In this document: piece by piece, positions 54,126 to 63,135 of the stretch
Layout of the letters: each line of letters begins with the position of its first letter
Position numbering within the stretch: position 1 is the first letter of the stretch
Assembly (NCBI RefSeq): GCF_000185805.1
Contig: NC_014926.1
Location: 1,296,501 to 1,360,500 of the forward strand
Direction: 5' to 3'
DNA: 64,000 bases
Source of the DNA: Thermovibrio ammonificans HB-1
GTDB lineage: Bacteria > Aquificota > Aquificia > Desulfurobacteriales > Desulfurobacteriaceae
Made by a program: the position numbers and the translations under genes
Notes under the pieces: generated by a model
Told to the model about the DNA's origin: nothing
The model's database searches: none
The model's input: the letters and a program-made list of their open reading frames with translations, nothing else

Positions 54126-54898
54126 GATATAAAGTCCTCTATCGTTATAAGCTCCAGGTGGAGCTCTCCCTTCCCGCACTCTGAAGCGTAACGGAGGGAG
54201 AGCTCCCTACACCTGTCTATGTCTATATCCGGGGCAAAACTTGCAAGGTAGATGTGAACCTCGGAGAACCTGTTCTTAAGGGCCAGAGCAAGCTGGTTAA
54301 GGTACTGTACCTTCTCCCTGACCTTCCTTGCCTTCTCCCCCCTACCGAGGCCGAGTTCAAGGAAGAACTGAACATTCCCCTTACACTCGTACCCTTCAAC
54401 GTATCCCCTACCCCAGAAAACCACATCGAGGTTCTTGCCGGAAAGCACCTTAGAGCGGCACCTTATTTGGAGCTTCTTCCTGTTAACCATCGGCTGGCAG
54501 TGCATCGACGTAAGCTCCACCTTCTCCCTGTTAACGGGCCCGAGGTGGTAAACCAACTCCTCAAAAAGCCTCCCCTTCCTCAGGGCTATAAGGTCGTCTT
54601 GGGGAATCTCCTTACCGGACGAGTTCTCTGAGTGTTTTAGAAAGAAGTTCTCCAGCAGATGCCACAGGATTCTCTTCTCAGCAGTAGAAACGGGAAGAGA
54701 GGAGAGGAACTCCTCCTTTCTCTCCCGGCGGAAGTTGTAAAACTGGGAAACGTGCTCAACCTCTTGAAAAAAACGGGCTATCTGGACAATAACCGGGAAC
54801 CGCTCCCTGCGTCTCAAACAGACGAGGAAGTGAACAAGCTCCTTTACCGGCTCACCCAGAAAACGCTCTACATCTACGTAACAGCTGAACAGGGCCAT
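54116..54898 (-). CDS. Hypothetical protein with PD-(D/E)XK nuclease-like core
   Basis: 260 residues. A helical N-terminal half is followed by KGRLFEELVYHLG (E114), NLDVVFWGRGYVEGYECKGN with D158 and E171-x-K173, and a final strand-helix part (EVHIYLASFAPDIDIDRC). E, D, ExK in that order match the PD-(D/E)XK fold of restriction-like nucleases. No methyltransferase or helicase accompanies it. On the minus strand a TAAAAT box at 54905-54910 would start transcription at the A of the ATG, so the mRNA may be leaderless; no ribosome site is visible. Confidence 0.65.
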   Translation of the reverse strand: MALFSCYVDVERFLGEPVKELVHFLVCLRRRERFPVIVQIARFFQEVEHVSQFYNFRRERKEEFLSSLPVSTAEKRILWHLLENFFLKHSENSSGKEIPQDDLIALRKGRLFEELVYHLGPVNREKVELTSMHCQPMVNRKKLQIRCRSKVLSGKNLDVVFWGRGYVEGYECKGNVQFFLELGLGRGEKARKVREKVQYLNQLALALKNRFSEVHIYLASFAPDIDIDRCRELSLRYASECGKGELHLELITIEDFISYL

Positions 54899-55001
54899 AG
54901 GACAATTTTACACACAGCAGCAGAGGTTTAATATCAATTAATCAAACCCGTTCAACGGTTCTATAAACTTAAAAGTATCAAAATAGTTATCGGTGGGCTC
55001 A

Positions 55002-55277
55002 ATGAAAGACAACGATATAGTATTGCCAAATTTCAGAGCTCCCAAGAAGGCAAAGAAAAAGCGAAAGGAACAAGACAGAAGTAGGGCTCTGAAGGTAAAA
55101 CTGTCTCTCTATGGGAAAACTACACGGTACGCAACGCATAAACCCACTACAAGAGTAAGAAGAGGCGGCAGGAACAGGCCACAATCTGCCTCTACCCAAA
55201 CCTTCGCAAGTAAACAGAATTTGACAGAAGCCTTTAATATATTTGACGAGCTTGGAGAGCTCCTAAAGGACTTATAG
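55002..55277 (+). CDS. Probable antitoxin of a VapBC-like pair
   Basis: 91 residues from ATG 55002 (a GTG at 54993 is possible). The N-terminal part is very basic (APKKAKKKRKEQDRSR, TRVRRGGRNRP), and the C-terminus is a hydrophobic-acidic helix (FNIFDELGELLKDL), the pattern of antitoxins with a DNA-binding start and toxin-wrapping tail. Not a recognisable AbrB or RHH fold. An interrupted repeat CCGTT-C-AACGG lies at 54948-54958 upstream. It precedes the PIN gene by 28 bases. Confidence 0.5.
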   Translation: MKDNDIVLPNFRAPKKAKKKRKEQDRSRALKVKLSLYGKTTRYATHKPTTRVRRGGRNRPQSASTQTFASKQNLTEAFNIFDELGELLKDL

Positions 55278-55305
55278 AGAACACCTCAAATCAAACGGTA
55301 GTGGG

Positions 55306-55791
55306 ATGTATCTACTCGATACTGCCGCGTGTAAAACCATAATAAGAGCAAACGTTTTAGAGGATCCCCTTGAAAAAGCGATTGCAGTTGAAGCCAGAGA
55401 AAAACTCAAAAAGCTTGCAGAAAAAAGGCTAATAGCAGTCTCCTTTATCACAGAGGCCGAGCTTCTCTTCAGCGTTCTAAAAAAAATCAAAGAGGCAAAA
55501 TCGGAACAAGCAATAATGGAGCTTTTCAAACTTAAATGGGGAGTAAAGCTGTTCCTCTCTGGGATAAACGTTTTAAGAAACACAGCCAAAGACAGTGAAC
55601 ACTACGCCGCCAAAATGGCAGAGATTTGGTCAAATAACGAAAAAATAGACCCCTGCAGCTGTTTCATTGCCGTGCAGGCCCTAACGAGAAACGCCTACCT
55701 GGTAACCGATAACACCGATGAGTTCTCAAAAGTCAGCGGACTAAAAACCCTGACTCTCGAGGAGTTTTCAAGAATCACTTCAAGAAGTTAA
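55306..55791 (+). CDS. PIN-domain VapC-like ribonuclease toxin
   Basis: 161 residues with the PIN acidic residues D5 (MYLLDTAACK), E50 in SFITEAELL, D115 in KIDPCSCFIA and D135 in LVTDNTDEF. VapC toxins cleave tRNA or rRNA in a Mg-dependent way when freed of the antitoxin. Small gap to the preceding basic ORF suits a toxin-antitoxin operon. The 3' end overlaps flgL by 17 bases. Slightly longer than typical (130-145). Confidence 0.75.
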   Translation: MYLLDTAACKTIIRANVLEDPLEKAIAVEAREKLKKLAEKRLIAVSFITEAELLFSVLKKIKEAKSEQAIMELFKLKWGVKLFLSGINVLRNTAKDSEHYAAKMAEIWSNNEKIDPCSCFIAVQALTRNAYLVTDNTDEFSKVSGLKTLTLEEFSRITSRS

Positions 55792-56713
55792 GCAGGGAAA
55801 GCTGCTTAAGGTCGGTATAGGTTGAAAGTAGGGCCTGATAAGCCGTTTTCGCCTTATCGTAGTCGGAGATAACAGAGGCAAAGTCGGCGTCCCCTATCTT
55901 TGAGCGCAGCTCCTTGGCGTGAAGGGCCACGGCCTCGTTCTGGGTTTTAAGGTCGTCTACAAGGGCTACCTGGGTACCCAAAATGGAGCGGTACTCCATT
56001 ATCTTTGAAAGGCCCGCATCGAAAGCATCAAGGAGCTTCATAGTCTGGGGCCCGTCGCCCAAGTCTACCGTTACGGTTGCGCTGTCCAGCTGGGAGAGGT
56101 CTCCAGACTGAATTATCTGAACGATTCTATCCAGAACCTCAACAACCGTAATCTTACCGCTCACCCTGTTTACACCGAAGTAGTTCTCGCCGTTATAGTT
56201 GGTGCTAACTTCAACGCCGTTTGCCACCGGAACAGTGGTCTCCCTTGTCTCTCCCTGGTAGGTGCCGTCGCTGTCGAAAGGCGGAGACTGGGTTTTAACA
56301 CCGCCGAAGAGGTATGCATCCCCCACCTTCTCGTTACCCATCTGGATGACGTAGTCTTTTACGCTCTCAAAGTAGTCTGCGAGGGTTTTCGCATCTTCGC
56401 CGTTAAGGGCACCGGTGTTTAGAATCTGGATAATCTTCACCCTTGCAGCTTCAAGCGTTTGAACGGTAGAGGCCAGAGCGCTCTCTGCAGTGTCCATGTT
56501 GGCCTTAACAAGGTCTATGTTGCGGTTGAACCTGTCCAGGTTCTCAACGAACCTGTCGAGCCTTAAGAGTCTTGCGTAGTCAACCGGGGAATCGGAAGGC
56601 CTTAAGATAGACTTCCCGGAGGAGAGCTCCTCCGCCTTACGCTTTATCTCGGCGCTCTTGAGCCTGTCGTAACGGATAAACAGGTCGAACAGCTCGCCCG
56701 TAGATATCCTCAT
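55775..56713 (-). CDS. flgL: Flagellar hook-associated protein 3
   Basis: 312 residues with flagellin-like ends: MRISTGELFDLFIRYDRLK, SSGKSILRPSDSPVDYARLLRLDRF and C-terminal ALHAKELRSKIGDADFASVISDYDKAKTAYQALLSTY in shorter pieces, coiled-coil at both termini. It forms the hook-filament junction with FlgK, secreted by the flagellar type III system. It follows flgK by three bases. Flagellin and core genes are outside the window. Confidence 0.92.
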   Translation of the reverse strand: MRISTGELFDLFIRYDRLKSAEIKRKAEELSSGKSILRPSDSPVDYARLLRLDRFVENLDRFNRNIDLVKANMDTAESALASTVQTLEAARVKIIQILNTGALNGEDAKTLADYFESVKDYVIQMGNEKVGDAYLFGGVKTQSPPFDSDGTYQGETRETTVPVANGVEVSTNYNGENYFGVNRVSGKITVVEVLDRIVQIIQSGDLSQLDSATVTVDLGDGPQTMKLLDAFDAGLSKIMEYRSILGTQVALVDDLKTQNEAVALHAKELRSKIGDADFASVISDYDKAKTAYQALLSTYTDLKQLSLLNFLK

Positions 56714-56716
56714 AGC

Positions 56717-58066
56717 TTACCCCGCCATGTTCAGAATTGTTTGGAGAAGCTCATCTGTAACCGTTACAACCCTTGCCGCAGCCTGGTAGGCCCTCTGATA
56801 ACGGGTAAGGTTTACAAGCTCCTCATCCGTATTCACGCCCGAAAGCTCTTCAACTTTCTGTTTTATGGCGTCGAGCTGAAAGTCGCTGTTTTTCAACAGG
56901 TTGTCGTTGGACTCAACTTCTTGGCCAATCCACGAAGTTATCTGGGTGCCGTAGTACTCGGCAAAGCTGAGGCCGTTAAGCTGAGTGTAGGTTTTATCCG
57001 CCAAAGCCATAAGGGCCTTAACGTTTCCGTTATCGGAGTCGAGGTAGTTGGGGTCTGAGGCCGCAGCAAACTTCTTCGGGTCGTTAAAGGCGAGAACAAT
57101 ATTTGAAGCGTCTATAGGCTGGCCGTTATCGGAGGCGAATAGGTCTATACCGGTCTCTCCGTAAAGGTTGTAACCCTGTTCGTGCTGGGCGTTAACTTCG
57201 TTTGCAATGGTAGAGGTGAGGGTGTTGAGCCTCTCCATCGCAGACTCAACAACGTTCAGGGCACTTACAAGCCCGCCTACGGAGCCTCCCGAGAGGTCGG
57301 AGGTGATATCCCTACCGTCGGCAAGGACTTTAACGCCGGAATCGGTGTTTTTAACAGTGACTTTAAAGGTTCTGTCTCCAAGGACAAGGGCAAAACCCTT
57401 TGCAGTGTAAAGGTTAACCGTGCCATCGCTGTTGAACTGAACCTTGGCATCTATGATGGAGCTTATCTCTTTTATGGTTCTGTCCCTTTCGTCCAGGTAC
57501 TGGTTGAGCCTGTCGGGGGAGTCGGCAAAGAGGGGAATGTTCCTGTTGATGTCTGCAAGTTTCTCAAGGAGCTGGTTGAGGTTGGAAACGCTCTCTGCAA
57601 CCTGTTTGGAGTAGGTGCTCTTTATCTCCTGAAGGGCAGAGTAGGAGTCTCTGATGCGGCCTACGAGAACCTGGGCTTTAGAGAGGAGCTCCTGACGTGC
57701 AGCAAGGTCTGCAGGGTTAACGGCAACGTCGTTCATAACGCTGAAGAAGTCGTTTATCGCCTGTGAGAGGCCGCTCCCCATTTGGTCGTTGAAGAGGGAC
57801 TCAACTTGTGAGAGCACTTCGCTTTTCGCCTTCAGGTAGGCGTTATTCTGGTTCTCCGAGATGAACCTCTTGAAGAGCACCGAACTGAAAACCCTACGTA
57901 GAGTGGCAACTGTTACGCCTCCGCCGGGAATATCGGCGAAAACCGGCTCTTCCCGGGAGTAGCCGTCGGTGTTAACGTTGGAGAGGTTTCTGTTGGTAGT
58001 GTTAACCGCTATCTGCTGAGACAGAAGCGCCTGGCTCGCCAAAGAGAGGGCACCGAAAAGGGCCAT
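56717..58066 (-). CDS. flgK: Flagellar hook-associated protein 1
   Basis: 449 residues from ATG 58066, six bases after GGGGG (an ATG two codons earlier abuts it). N-terminal LSLASQALLSQQIAVNTTNRNLSNVNTDGYSREEPVF in family form and C-terminal ELSGVNTDEELVNLTRYQRAYQAAARVVTVTDELL mark a rod/hook axial protein of the FlgK type. It joins hook and filament. Smaller than E. coli (547) with a short D2/D3 region. Confidence 0.94.
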   Translation of the reverse strand: MALFGALSLASQALLSQQIAVNTTNRNLSNVNTDGYSREEPVFADIPGGGVTVATLRRVFSSVLFKRFISENQNNAYLKAKSEVLSQVESLFNDQMGSGLSQAINDFFSVMNDVAVNPADLAARQELLSKAQVLVGRIRDSYSALQEIKSTYSKQVAESVSNLNQLLEKLADINRNIPLFADSPDRLNQYLDERDRTIKEISSIIDAKVQFNSDGTVNLYTAKGFALVLGDRTFKVTVKNTDSGVKVLADGRDITSDLSGGSVGGLVSALNVVESAMERLNTLTSTIANEVNAQHEQGYNLYGETGIDLFASDNGQPIDASNIVLAFNDPKKFAAASDPNYLDSDNGNVKALMALADKTYTQLNGLSFAEYYGTQITSWIGQEVESNDNLLKNSDFQLDAIKQKVEELSGVNTDEELVNLTRYQRAYQAAARVVTVTDELLQTILNMAG

Positions 58067-58121
58067 TTCCATCCCCCGTAGTGGGTGTTAAGGCCCATTA
58101 TCGGCAAGGGGAGCCCTCTCT

Positions 58122-58448
58122 TTAAGCCTTACCTCTGAAGAGGGTTGGAGCGGGTTTAGAGGAGTAGGTAGCACTCCGCTCAGGGAAGAGGGCCTCAAAC
58201 ACCTCTTCGTAAAGGGACAAGGCGTTTCTGATGAGGAGCTCAACTTCGGAGTTGAGCCTCTGAATCTCCTTAAGGAGCTCCTCCTCTCCCTTAAAGGAGG
58301 AGGGGTCAAGTTGGGAGAGCTTTTTTAAGATTTCGAGCTTCTCGTTTTCGAGCCTCTCCAGCTCCTCTACCTCTTTCAAACCCTTCAACAGCTCCTTCTC
58401 CTTTAAGAGGAGTTGTTTCAAGGTTTGAAGCTCTCTTCTCACTTCCAA
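58122..58448 (-). CDS. FlgN-like flagellar chaperone
   Basis: 108 residues, almost wholly coiled coil: LQTLKQLLLKEKELLKGLKEVEELERL, ILKKLSQLDPSSFKG and LIRNALSLYEEVFEALFP, matching FlgN-family export chaperones for FlgK and FlgL. It lies immediately upstream of flgK in the operon order flgN-flgK-flgL. Sequence identity is weak by eye; the context is the better evidence. Confidence 0.75.
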   Translation of the reverse strand: MEVRRELQTLKQLLLKEKELLKGLKEVEELERLENEKLEILKKLSQLDPSSFKGEEELLKEIQRLNSEVELLIRNALSLYEEVFEALFPERSATYSSKPAPTLFRGKA

Positions 58449-58453
58449 GTTGC

Positions 58454-59122
58454 CTACTCCGCAATCATTCTAATTTTATCAAGTATCTCACGCTGACGGG
58501 CCATCACGTAACGGTTCAGCAGGGAGCGGGCGTTACGGGGAAGTTGCGTAAACTTCAGCCCGTACTTCATCTTGTCTCCGAAGGGTTCAACCGAAACCAC
58601 TTCCGCCTCTCCCGAGAAAGAGCCGAAGGGCAGTTCAAGGGTGAACTTGAGCCTGTCGCCGAGCTTGAAGAGCTCTTTCGGGCCTATTACGCCGATTCCG
58701 CCTTCGGAGAGGTCTCTGACCTGAAGCTCCTGCTTTGGAGGGTCGGGCTCTTCAAAAGTTACTTTAACCGGCAAGGTCGGTGAAACGGTAACCCTTAAGG
58801 TCTCTCTCCTGAAGGAAGGGTCTTCGTAGGGCTTGGGAACTGTTGTCTCAACCATAGAGGAGCCGCGGTAGGTTACGTCGGCACCGAGAATGCGCTCCTG
58901 GCCGTAAGCAGGGTCGTTAAACTTTACGTAAAGGCGCCCGCAATCTTCCACGGCCAGGAGCAGTTTCGGATTGGACTCCCACTGAACGAACTCTCTATCG
59001 AGGTCGAGAACGCGAACTTTGCAGCGAACCGGAAGTTCGTTATAGAAGCTTATGACCTCTACCGGAGCTTCCTTCTCTTTTAGCTCCCTGAGCCAGTTCA
59101 ACACTCTATCTAAAACCGACAC
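58454..59122 (-). CDS. PilZ-domain cyclic-di-GMP effector (YcgR-like)
   Basis: 222 residues from GTG 59122, four bases after AAAGGAGG; the open frame upstream runs through tRNA-Pro and is not coding. An N-terminal YcgR-type domain (about 1-100) is followed by a PilZ domain with RRETLRVTV (RxxxR) near residue 108 and DLSEGGIGVIG (D/NxSxxG) near 140. Such proteins slow flagella or control surface behaviour on binding c-di-GMP. Placed before flgN, it probably tunes the flagellar operon's product. Confidence 0.85.
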   Translation of the reverse strand: MSVLDRVLNWLRELKEKEAPVEVISFYNELPVRCKVRVLDLDREFVQWESNPKLLLAVEDCGRLYVKFNDPAYGQERILGADVTYRGSSMVETTVPKPYEDPSFRRETLRVTVSPTLPVKVTFEEPDPPKQELQVRDLSEGGIGVIGPKELFKLGDRLKFTLELPFGSFSGEAEVVSVEPFGDKMKYGLKFTQLPRNARSLLNRYVMARQREILDKIRMIAE

Positions 59123-59217
59123 GTTACCTCCTTTTTCGGCTTTGGAGTGGAAAATTTTAACCGACGTTTCACCGTTGCCAAGAAATCCCCTTTTTCCTAT
59201 ATTTTCGAAAGCAGGTC

Positions 59218-59295
59218 CGGGGCATAGCTCAGCTTGGTTAGAGCGCGTGCCTTGGGAGCACGAGGTCGCCCGTTCAAATCGGGCTGCCCCGACCA
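59218..59295 (+). tRNA. tRNA-Pro (anticodon TGG)
   Basis: Acceptor CGGGGCA pairs with TGCCCCG, then A and encoded CCA. C1 is typical of tRNA-Pro. The stem CGTGC/GCACG encloses CTTGGGA, anticodon TGG. D-arm TAGCTCAGCTTGGTTAGAGC and T-arm GCCCGTTCAAATCGGGC are present. Confidence 0.95.
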
Positions 59296-59315
59296 CCACA
59301 AGCGGAGCTCCACTC

Positions 59316-60136
<821 letters not shown>

Positions 60137-60145
60137 CGCCTCCTC

Positions 60146-61078
60146 TTAGGGCTTGAGGTTGCTGCTTAAACCAAGGTCTTTTATCATCTGAGCGTCGTCT
60201 TTCAGCTGACGCCCCTTGGTCGTTAGGTAGTTACCCACCATAAGGGAGTCTGAAACCAGGAGGGAGAGGGGTTGAAGCTCCCTCAGGTTGAACTCCCTGC
60301 CTCCGCAGACCCTCAGGCTGGTTTCGGGCAGTAAAAACCTTAAGGCAACCAACACTTTCAGCGCCTTCAGAGGAGTCAAGAAGCGTGCTCCCTCAAGGGG
60401 AGTTCCCCTTATGGGGTGGAGGAAGTTTACGGGTACAGAGTCCACCTGAAGCTCGGCAAGGGATTCTGCAATAGAGCAGATATCTTCAGCAGACTCCCCC
60501 ATGCCAAAAATTCCCCCCGAGCAGACGGAAAAGCCCACCTCCTTTGCAAGCGCAACCGTTTTGTAACGGTCGTGCCAGCTCTGACGGGTTGCTATAAGCG
60601 GGTAGAACTCCTTTGAAGTCTCAAGGTTGTGGTGGTAGCGGTCGAGCCCGCTCCTCTTTAAAAGGAGCAGCTGCTCCTTCCCGAGCTGGCCCAAAGAGGC
60701 GCAGAGCTTCACCTCCGGGTTCAAAGACTTAAGCTCCTCAACAACCGAGGCAACCGCAGAGAGCTCCCTATCGGACAGAGCAATGCCGCTTGTCACAAAG
60801 CTGAACCGGTCTATCCCCTTAGAAAAGGCGGCAAGCGCTCTCTCTTTAAGCTCCTCTTTGGTCATTAAGGGGTAAACCGTTACCCGTGTTTTAAAGTGAA
60901 CCGACTGGGCACAGAACTTACAGTCGGAAGGACACCTACCGCTCTTTGCGTTAACTATTGCGCAGGTTTCAACCCTACCGGAGAAGGCTTTAAAGCGAAG
61001 GGAAGTGGCCTTCGGCAGGAAGGAGGTAAAGAAGACATCTGCAGGGGAATTAAAGAGCTCCTCGATAAACGCTCTCAC
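60146..61078 (-). CDS. bioB: Biotin synthase
   Basis: Radical-SAM enzyme inserting sulfur into dethiobiotin, 310 residues from GTG that overlaps the mglA-like stop. The motif CPSDCKFCAQS near residue 50 binds [4Fe-4S]; GIFGMGESAEDICSIAESL, VNFLHPIRGTPLE and LRVCGGREFNLRELQ follow in order, with the [2Fe-2S] ligand region KLCASLGQL. No other bio genes nearby. Confidence 0.96.
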   Translation of the reverse strand: MRAFIEELFNSPADVFFTSFLPKATSLRFKAFSGRVETCAIVNAKSGRCPSDCKFCAQSVHFKTRVTVYPLMTKEELKERALAAFSKGIDRFSFVTSGIALSDRELSAVASVVEELKSLNPEVKLCASLGQLGKEQLLLLKRSGLDRYHHNLETSKEFYPLIATRQSWHDRYKTVALAKEVGFSVCSGGIFGMGESAEDICSIAESLAELQVDSVPVNFLHPIRGTPLEGARFLTPLKALKVLVALRFLLPETSLRVCGGREFNLRELQPLSLLVSDSLMVGNYLTTKGRQLKDDAQMIKDLGLSSNLKP

Positions 61079-61656
61079 TTTTTCAACTTCTGCAGAACTT
61101 GCCTTGTTATCTCTTTGAAGGTCTCAAGAACGCCTATACCTTTTGAGGCAACCGCCTCAAAGTCGGGCCTGTTCCACCTGTTCAGGTCCCTCCTCAGAAC
61201 CTCTACGGGGAGTATGTTGGGAAGGTCCCGCTTATTATACTGGAAAACGAGGGGAAGGTCCTCTATATCGATTTCGTACTCCTTCAGGTTCTCTATCATG
61301 TCGTCTAAGGTGTCTAAGTTGGCGTCGTGGCGCTCCTCTTGGGAGTCTGCAACGAACACAACCCCGTCGACACCCTTGAGTATCAGCTTTCTGCTGGCCC
61401 TGTAGATTATCTGACCGGGAGTGGTGTAAAGGTGGAACCTTACCTTAAACCCCCTAACGTTGGAGACCTCTATGGGCACAAAGTCGAAAAAGAGGGTCCT
61501 CTCGGTCTCGGTGGCCAGGGTTATCATCTCGCCCTTGTTCTCGGGCTTAATGTGGTCGTATATCCACTTAATGTTGGTAGTCTTTCCCGAAAGCCCCGGA
61601 CCGTAATAGACTATCTTGCAGTTAATCTCTTTAGTCGCAAAGTTTATAAAGGGCAT
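61075..61656 (-). CDS. MglA-like small GTPase
   Basis: 193 residues of the Ras-like superfamily. P-loop YYGPGLSGKTTN at about 18-29, switch II LYTTPGQIIYRAS (TxPGQ in place of DxxGQ, as in MglA) and base-specificity loop FQYNKRDLP. MglA controls cell polarity of type IV pili and gliding machinery. The neighbouring roadblock protein is the expected partner. Fits a cell that has pili and flagella in the same window. Confidence 0.9.
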   Translation of the reverse strand: MPFINFATKEINCKIVYYGPGLSGKTTNIKWIYDHIKPENKGEMITLATETERTLFFDFVPIEVSNVRGFKVRFHLYTTPGQIIYRASRKLILKGVDGVVFVADSQEERHDANLDTLDDMIENLKEYEIDIEDLPLVFQYNKRDLPNILPVEVLRRDLNRWNRPDFEAVASKGIGVLETFKEITRQVLQKLKK

Positions 61657-61665
61657 TAACGCTCC

Positions 61666-62139
61666 TTATTCAAAAAGAGTATCCAAGTCTATATCGTCCA
61701 GGTTAATGTCTTCGGGAACAGCGCTCTCCCTCTTTATCCTCTCCTCTATCTCCCTGAGAATGGAGACAAGCTCACGGTAGTACTTCTTGATTTTTATCCT
61801 AACAATGCCGAGGTTGGTAACCTGCTTATCGAATATGGCAACGAGGATGTACTTGCCGTCTATGAGAATCATGTAGATGCCCTCTTTCTCGGTCTCGGTG
61901 AAAAGGTGGTTAAGGTCTTTGTCACCGAGGAGCTTGGAGAGGGCCTCCGATGCCGCCACGTTTCCGGCAGTAAGCGAGGCAAAAGTTACATCGTCAGAAG
62001 AAAAAGCCGGAGACTCGCTCCGGCTTATAAGCTGACCCGACTTATCTATCAGGAGAACTATTTTCGACTTGCTCTCCTCATTTAAGCTGGTTAGAAGCTC
62101 CCTTAACTTCTTATCCTCTTCCGGCTTAAGACTAAGCAT
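61666..62139 (-). CDS. Roadblock/LC7-domain protein (MglB-like)
   Basis: 157 residues from ATG 62139, which overlaps the porB stop. The roadblock domain (about 5-110) has LLIDKSGQLISRS, FASLTAGNVAASEAL and IYMILIDGKYILVAIFDKQVTNLGIVRI; a short acidic tail (INLDDIDLDTLFE) is extra. Roadblock proteins such as MglB are GTPase-activating partners of MglA. Nine bases separate it from the GTPase gene. Confidence 0.87.
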   Translation of the reverse strand: MLSLKPEEDKKLRELLTSLNEESKSKIVLLIDKSGQLISRSESPAFSSDDVTFASLTAGNVAASEALSKLLGDKDLNHLFTETEKEGIYMILIDGKYILVAIFDKQVTNLGIVRIKIKKYYRELVSILREIEERIKRESAVPEDINLDDIDLDTLFE

Positions 62140-63119
62140 CACCCTTCCCTGTTAGTTAATTCCTCCATCTTGTTGAGCCACTCCCAGCGCCTGTCGACCT
62201 CGGCCTGAAGCTCGGCCAGCTTATCCTCGTTTCCGGGCTTAAAGAGGTGCTTAAACCTCCCCTGCTTCTTGAGGAACTCAACAACCGGCTTCGGGTTCTT
62301 CGGCTTGTAGGTAATCCTCCACTTGCCGTTTTCAACCTCAAACAAGGGCCAGTAATTGGTCTCTACGGCAAGCTTCGTAATAAGTATACCTTCTTCCTCC
62401 TTTGAACGCCAGCCCCTGGGGCAAACGCAGAAGGCGTTTATGTAAGAAGGACCTTCGGTGAGAAGTGCCTTCTTAAACTTCTCCATGAAGTCCTTCCAGT
62501 GGGAGGGGGCCACTTGAGCAACGTAGGGGATACCGTGGGCGGCAGCCACCTCGGGCATCCACTTCTTGTGCTGGGGCTTACCTAAGCTCTCAGAGCCCAC
62601 CGGCTGGGTTGTGGTGTTTGCGTACTTGGGAGTGGCGGAGGAGCGCTGAATACCGGTGTTCATGTAAGCTTCGTTGTCGTAGCAAACATAGATGAAGTCG
62701 TGTCCCCTCTCAAGGGCACCGGAGAGAGACTGGAAACCGATATCGTAAGTTCCGCCGTCTCCGCCGAGGGCAACAAACTTCACCTTCTTGCCGCTGGGAA
62801 GCTTCCCCTTTCTCTTGAGCGCCTTGTAGGCCGCCTCTACACCGGCTATTGTGGCGGCTGCGTTCTCAAAGGCGTTGTGAATCCAGGGGCTTCTCCAAGA
62901 GGTGTAAGGGTATATCGAGGTACAAACCTCAACGCAGCCCGTAGCGTTTGCAATTATCAGCTCGTAACCGAGGGCGTTGGCCGCCATGTACATCTGCCTC
63001 ACAATAATGGAGGCACCACAGCCGGCACAGAGCCTGTGGCCGGGAGCAAGCTTCTCAGGGTAGTTTGTGAGCTTCTTAAGCGGAGGTATCTTAACCTCAG
63101 CAGCGTTAACCTGTGCCAT
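62139..63119 (-). CDS. porB: Pyruvate:ferredoxin oxidoreductase beta subunit
   Basis: 326 residues: LCAGCGASIIVRQMYMA near residue 31, NATGCVEVCTSIYPYTSW, the TPP site ALGGDGGTYDIGFQSLSGALERG with CYDNEAYMNTGIQRS, and a C-terminal CVCPRGWRS cysteine. This is the PorB of four-subunit pyruvate oxidoreductases. In reductive TCA autotrophs it carboxylates acetyl-CoA to pyruvate. It follows porA by 16 bases; gamma and delta would be to the right. Confidence 0.94.
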   Translation of the reverse strand: MAQVNAAEVKIPPLKKLTNYPEKLAPGHRLCAGCGASIIVRQMYMAANALGYELIIANATGCVEVCTSIYPYTSWRSPWIHNAFENAAATIAGVEAAYKALKRKGKLPSGKKVKFVALGGDGGTYDIGFQSLSGALERGHDFIYVCYDNEAYMNTGIQRSSATPKYANTTTQPVGSESLGKPQHKKWMPEVAAAHGIPYVAQVAPSHWKDFMEKFKKALLTEGPSYINAFCVCPRGWRSKEEEGILITKLAVETNYWPLFEVENGKWRITYKPKNPKPVVEFLKKQGRFKHLFKPGNEDKLAELQAEVDRRWEWLNKMEELTNREG

Positions 63120-63135
63120 AACTCTCCTCCAACAA

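Noticed and set aside
59123-59299. N-terminal extension of the PilZ protein
   Set aside because: The extra frame runs through tRNA-Pro and a good ribosome site with GTG at 59122 marks the true start.
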